In this document: positions 5,243 to 7,097 of the stretch, in pieces
Numbering within the stretch: the first letter of the stretch is position 1
Layout: every line of letters begins with the position of its first letter
Source: an uncultured Collinsella sp.
Lineage (GTDB): Bacteria > Actinomycetota > Coriobacteriia > Coriobacteriales > Coriobacteriaceae
Assembly (NCBI GenBank): GCA_900553705.1
Contig: USEK01000075.1
Location: 1 to 7,097 of the forward strand
DNA: 7,097 nucleotides
Reading direction: 5' to 3'
Program-made: the position numbers and the translations under genes
The notes under the pieces: model-generated
Told to the model about the DNA's origin: nothing
Seen by the model: only the letters and a program-made list of their open reading frames with translations
Databases searched by the model: none

Positions 5243-6124
5243 ATGGAGTTTGTTCTTGATAACGGTTCTATTCGTGTGGCACTGAGCACGGCTGGCGGAT
5301 CGTTCACTTCGATTAAAGCCAACGGTCGCGAGTACCTGTGGCAGGGCGATCCTTCGGTCTGGTCGGGCCAGGCACCCATTTGCTTTCCGATTTGCGGCGG
5401 CCTTCGTGATGGCCGCGCGATGACCATGGGTGGCCGCGAGGTCAAGCTTGCCCGCCACGGCTTTGCCCGCAAGCAGGAGTGGAAGCTCGAGGAGCAGAGC
5501 GACAACATGGTTGCGCTGAGCCTAAGCTCTGCCGACCATGCCGAGTTGCTTGAGCAGTACCCGTATCCGTTTAAGATCGTTGCTCGCTACACGATCGATT
5601 CGGAAAAGGTGGCCGTGTCGTACGAGGTGACCAATGAGGGCACCGAGGATATGCCATTCTTTGTGGGTGGTCACCCCGGCTTTAAGTGCCCGCTCGACGA
5701 GGGCGAGTCCTATGACGACTATGAGCTTCGTTTTGATCAGCGTGAGGCCGCCGAGCTCTGTACTGCCGTTCCCTCGACGGGCCTGATTGATGTTGAGCAT
5801 CGCAGTAAGAACCCCATGATCGACCAGAACCTGCCGCTTACCCACGAACTCTTCGACTTCGCGGAGACCATCTTTGATGTGCTCGAGAGCCGCGTGGTTA
5901 CGCTGACCAAGAAAACCGAGGACAAGGGCGTGCGCCTGACGTTCCAGGATATGCCGTACCTGATTGTGTGGAGCAAGCCCGAGGGCGACTTTGTGGCCGT
6001 GGAACCGTGGGGCGGCCTGTCTACCTGCTCCGACGAGGACGATATTCTGGAGCACAAGCGTGGCTGCCTGGTTGCCAAGCCGGGGGAGACCGTCACCCGC
6101 GGCTTTGAGATCGAGATCCTTTAA
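5243..6124 (+). CDS. lacX: LacX-like aldose 1-epimerase family protein
   Basis: A 293-residue cytoplasmic beta-sandwich protein of the galactose mutarotase superfamily, LacX branch. Seen directly: EYLWQGDPSVWSGQAPICFPICGGLRDG (30-57), RHGFAR (71-76), GGHPGF with His144 (142-147), and VAVEPWGG with Glu254 (251-258). His144 and Glu254 are the expected catalytic acid/base pair of mutarotases, so the protein is probably active. It may interconvert anomers of galactose, galactose-6-phosphate or tagatose-6-phosphate; the true substrate of LacX is not settled. I chose ATG 5243 over the in-frame ATG at 5210 because GAAAGGGAAGG (5227-5237) sits just before it and the homologous N-terminus begins there. 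In Lactococcus lacX is the last gene of the lac operon; here it lies between lacB and lacC. The 119-bp gap before it holds a short hairpin (5197-5202 with 5215-5220) without a T-run. Confidence 0.88.
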   Translation: MEFVLDNGSIRVALSTAGGSFTSIKANGREYLWQGDPSVWSGQAPICFPICGGLRDGRAMTMGGREVKLARHGFARKQEWKLEEQSDNMVALSLSSADHAELLEQYPYPFKIVARYTIDSEKVAVSYEVTNEGTEDMPFFVGGHPGFKCPLDEGESYDDYELRFDQREAAELCTAVPSTGLIDVEHRSKNPMIDQNLPLTHELFDFAETIFDVLESRVVTLTKKTEDKGVRLTFQDMPYLIVWSKPEGDFVAVEPWGGLSTCSDEDDILEHKRGCLVAKPGETVTRGFEIEIL

Positions 6125-6177
6125 CGAGCTATCGTATGTTTGGGGTGGGTCATGCCGCCCCGGAACAGGAGTTCAAT

Positions 6178-7049
6178 ATGATTCTGACCGTTACCATGAA
6201 CCCGTCGATTGATACGCGCTATCAGCTCGACAAGCTGGTCATTGACGACGTTAACCGCGTCACGCCCGAAAAGACCGCTGGCGGCAAGGGCCTCAACGTG
6301 AGCCGTGTGCTGCTGCAACTGGGAGACGACGTGCTCGCGACTGGTCTGCTTGGCGGCCACATGGGTGCCTATATGGCCGAGCTTATGGATGCCGACGGCG
6401 TCAAGAACGACTTTGTGCCCATCGCCGGTGAGACGCGCATTTGCCTGAATATTCTGCACGAGGGTAATCAGACCGAGCTGCTGGAGAGCGGCCCGCAGAT
6501 CGCCCCGGCCGAGCTCGAGGCCTTTACGGCCAAGTTCGCCGAGCTCGCGGCGAAGGCGGACGTTGTGACGCTTTCGGGCTCGCTGCCGCGTGGCGTCGAT
6601 GCCGGCTACTATGCCGAGCTCGTCAAGATCGCCGAGGAGGCGGGCGCCAAGGTGCTGCTCGACACCTCGGGTGCATCGCTGGAGGCCGCGCTGGAGTCCG
6701 ACGCTAAGCCTGAGCTCGTAAAACCCAACCTGACCGAGATTAACGGCCTGCTGGGTACGTCCTTTACGACCGATGATGTCGATGCCCTGCGCGAGGCGCT
6801 TGCCGCCGATGGCCGCTTTGCCGGTATTCCCTGGGTTGTCGTTTCGATGGGCGCTGCCGGTTCGGTGGGCTTCCATGAGGGTCGCGCGTTCCGCGCCAAG
6901 ACGCCCGCGATTGCGGCTGTGAACGCAACGGGTTCCGGCGACTCGACCATCGCCGGTTTTGCGCATGCCATTGCTGCTGGTGCCGACGACGTCACGGTGC
7001 TCAAGACCGCCAATACCTGCGGTAAGCTCAACGCCATGGATCCCAAGAC
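6178..7049 (+). CDS. lacC: Tagatose-6-phosphate kinase, 3' end missing
   Basis: The first 290 codons of a PfkB-family sugar kinase; LacC proteins have about 310 residues, so only about 20 are missing. It would use ATP to convert D-tagatose-6-phosphate to tagatose-1,6-bisphosphate, the substrate of the LacD aldolase. Landmarks: MILTVTMNPSID (1-12), the GGKGLNVSRVLLQLG signature (35-49), GLLGG (56-60), HEGNQTELLESGP (94-106), SGSLPRG (133-139), VKPNLTEI (181-188), and the second PfkB signature NATGSGDSTIAGF (249-261), with Asp255 as the catalytic base and an anion hole at GSGD. HEGNQTE and SGSLPRG favour LacC over FruK (1-phosphofructokinase), a close relative that remains possible; the lacAB context decides. 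ATG 6178 is preferred to the in-frame ATG at 6136 because AGGAG (6167-6171) precedes it and the family starts there. It lies 53 bp after lacX. Residues past Lys290 in a naive translation come from the adapter. Confidence 0.93.
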
Positions 7050-7097
7050 CTGTCTCTTATACACATCTGACGCTGCCGACGACTAGTCGAGTGTAGA
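7050..7097 (-). other. Nextera P5-side sequencing adapter (artefact), inverted copy
   Basis: The exact reverse complement of bases 1-48: mosaic end CTGTCTCTTATACACATCT (7050-7068), Read 1 stem (7069-7082), the same 8-base i5 index (7083-7090) and the P5 end (7091-7097). It truncates lacC. Finding the P5 side at both ends means the assembler extended each contig end through reads that ran past their insert. Confidence 0.98.

Noticed and set aside
6136..6177. Upstream ATG that would extend LacC by 14 residues
   Set aside because: AGGAG at 6167-6171 points to 6178, where the conserved MILTV start lies.
1..7097. Perfect 48-bp inverted terminal repeats, as in a transposon or linear plasmid
   Set aside because: Both copies are Nextera adapter with the Tn5 mosaic end and an index; they are library artefacts.

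Overview
The window is one assembled contig of about 7 kb. It is capped at both ends by the same 48-base Illumina/Nextera P5-side adapter in inverted orientation (1-48 and 7050-7097), so only 49-7049 is genomic. Codon use is GC-rich, Shine-Dalgarno sites are strong (AGGAG/GAAAGGA), and the proteins resemble lac/tagatose proteins of Gram-positive gut bacteria. I infer a Coriobacteriia genome, most likely Collinsella or a close relative. That assignment rests on recognition, not on a database search.

The theme is lactose or galactoside uptake by a phosphotransferase system (PTS) followed by the tagatose-6-phosphate pathway. Left to right: the 5' part of lacE (membrane EIIC of the lactose PTS, minus strand, cut by the contig end); a 355-bp divergent control region; a LacI-family regulator (+); lacF (lactose EIIA, +) ending in a strong terminator; a 356-bp gap holding a long inverted repeat with a terminator-like hairpin inside; an unrecognised four-helix membrane protein (+) with its own promoter-like site, ribosome site and terminator; a roughly 240-bp control region; then a co-directional run lacA-lacB-lacX-lacC (+), with lacC cut near its 3' end by the adapter.

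Together LacE and LacF would import and phosphorylate the sugar. LacAB would isomerise galactose-6-phosphate to tagatose-6-phosphate, LacC would phosphorylate that to tagatose-1,6-bisphosphate, and LacX is a mutarotase-like accessory. The aldolase (lacD) and the phospho-beta-galactosidase (lacG) are not in the window; they may lie just beyond its ends.

The most interesting signal is regulatory. Three good LacI-type operators (16 bp, 13-15 of 16 identical pairwise) sit only between lacE and the LacI-family gene. A different word, CGTTCACG (reverse complement CGTGAACG), occurs exactly three times in the window: once upstream of each of lacE, lacF and lacA. Each copy is embedded in helically phased GTTC repeats. 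This suggests that a second regulator, not encoded here and possibly DeoR-family, coordinates the three units. I found no mobile element with a transposase, no CRISPR array and no RNA gene. Apart from the regulatory pattern, the inverted-repeat element and the unknown membrane protein, this is a recognisable lac/tagatose locus.
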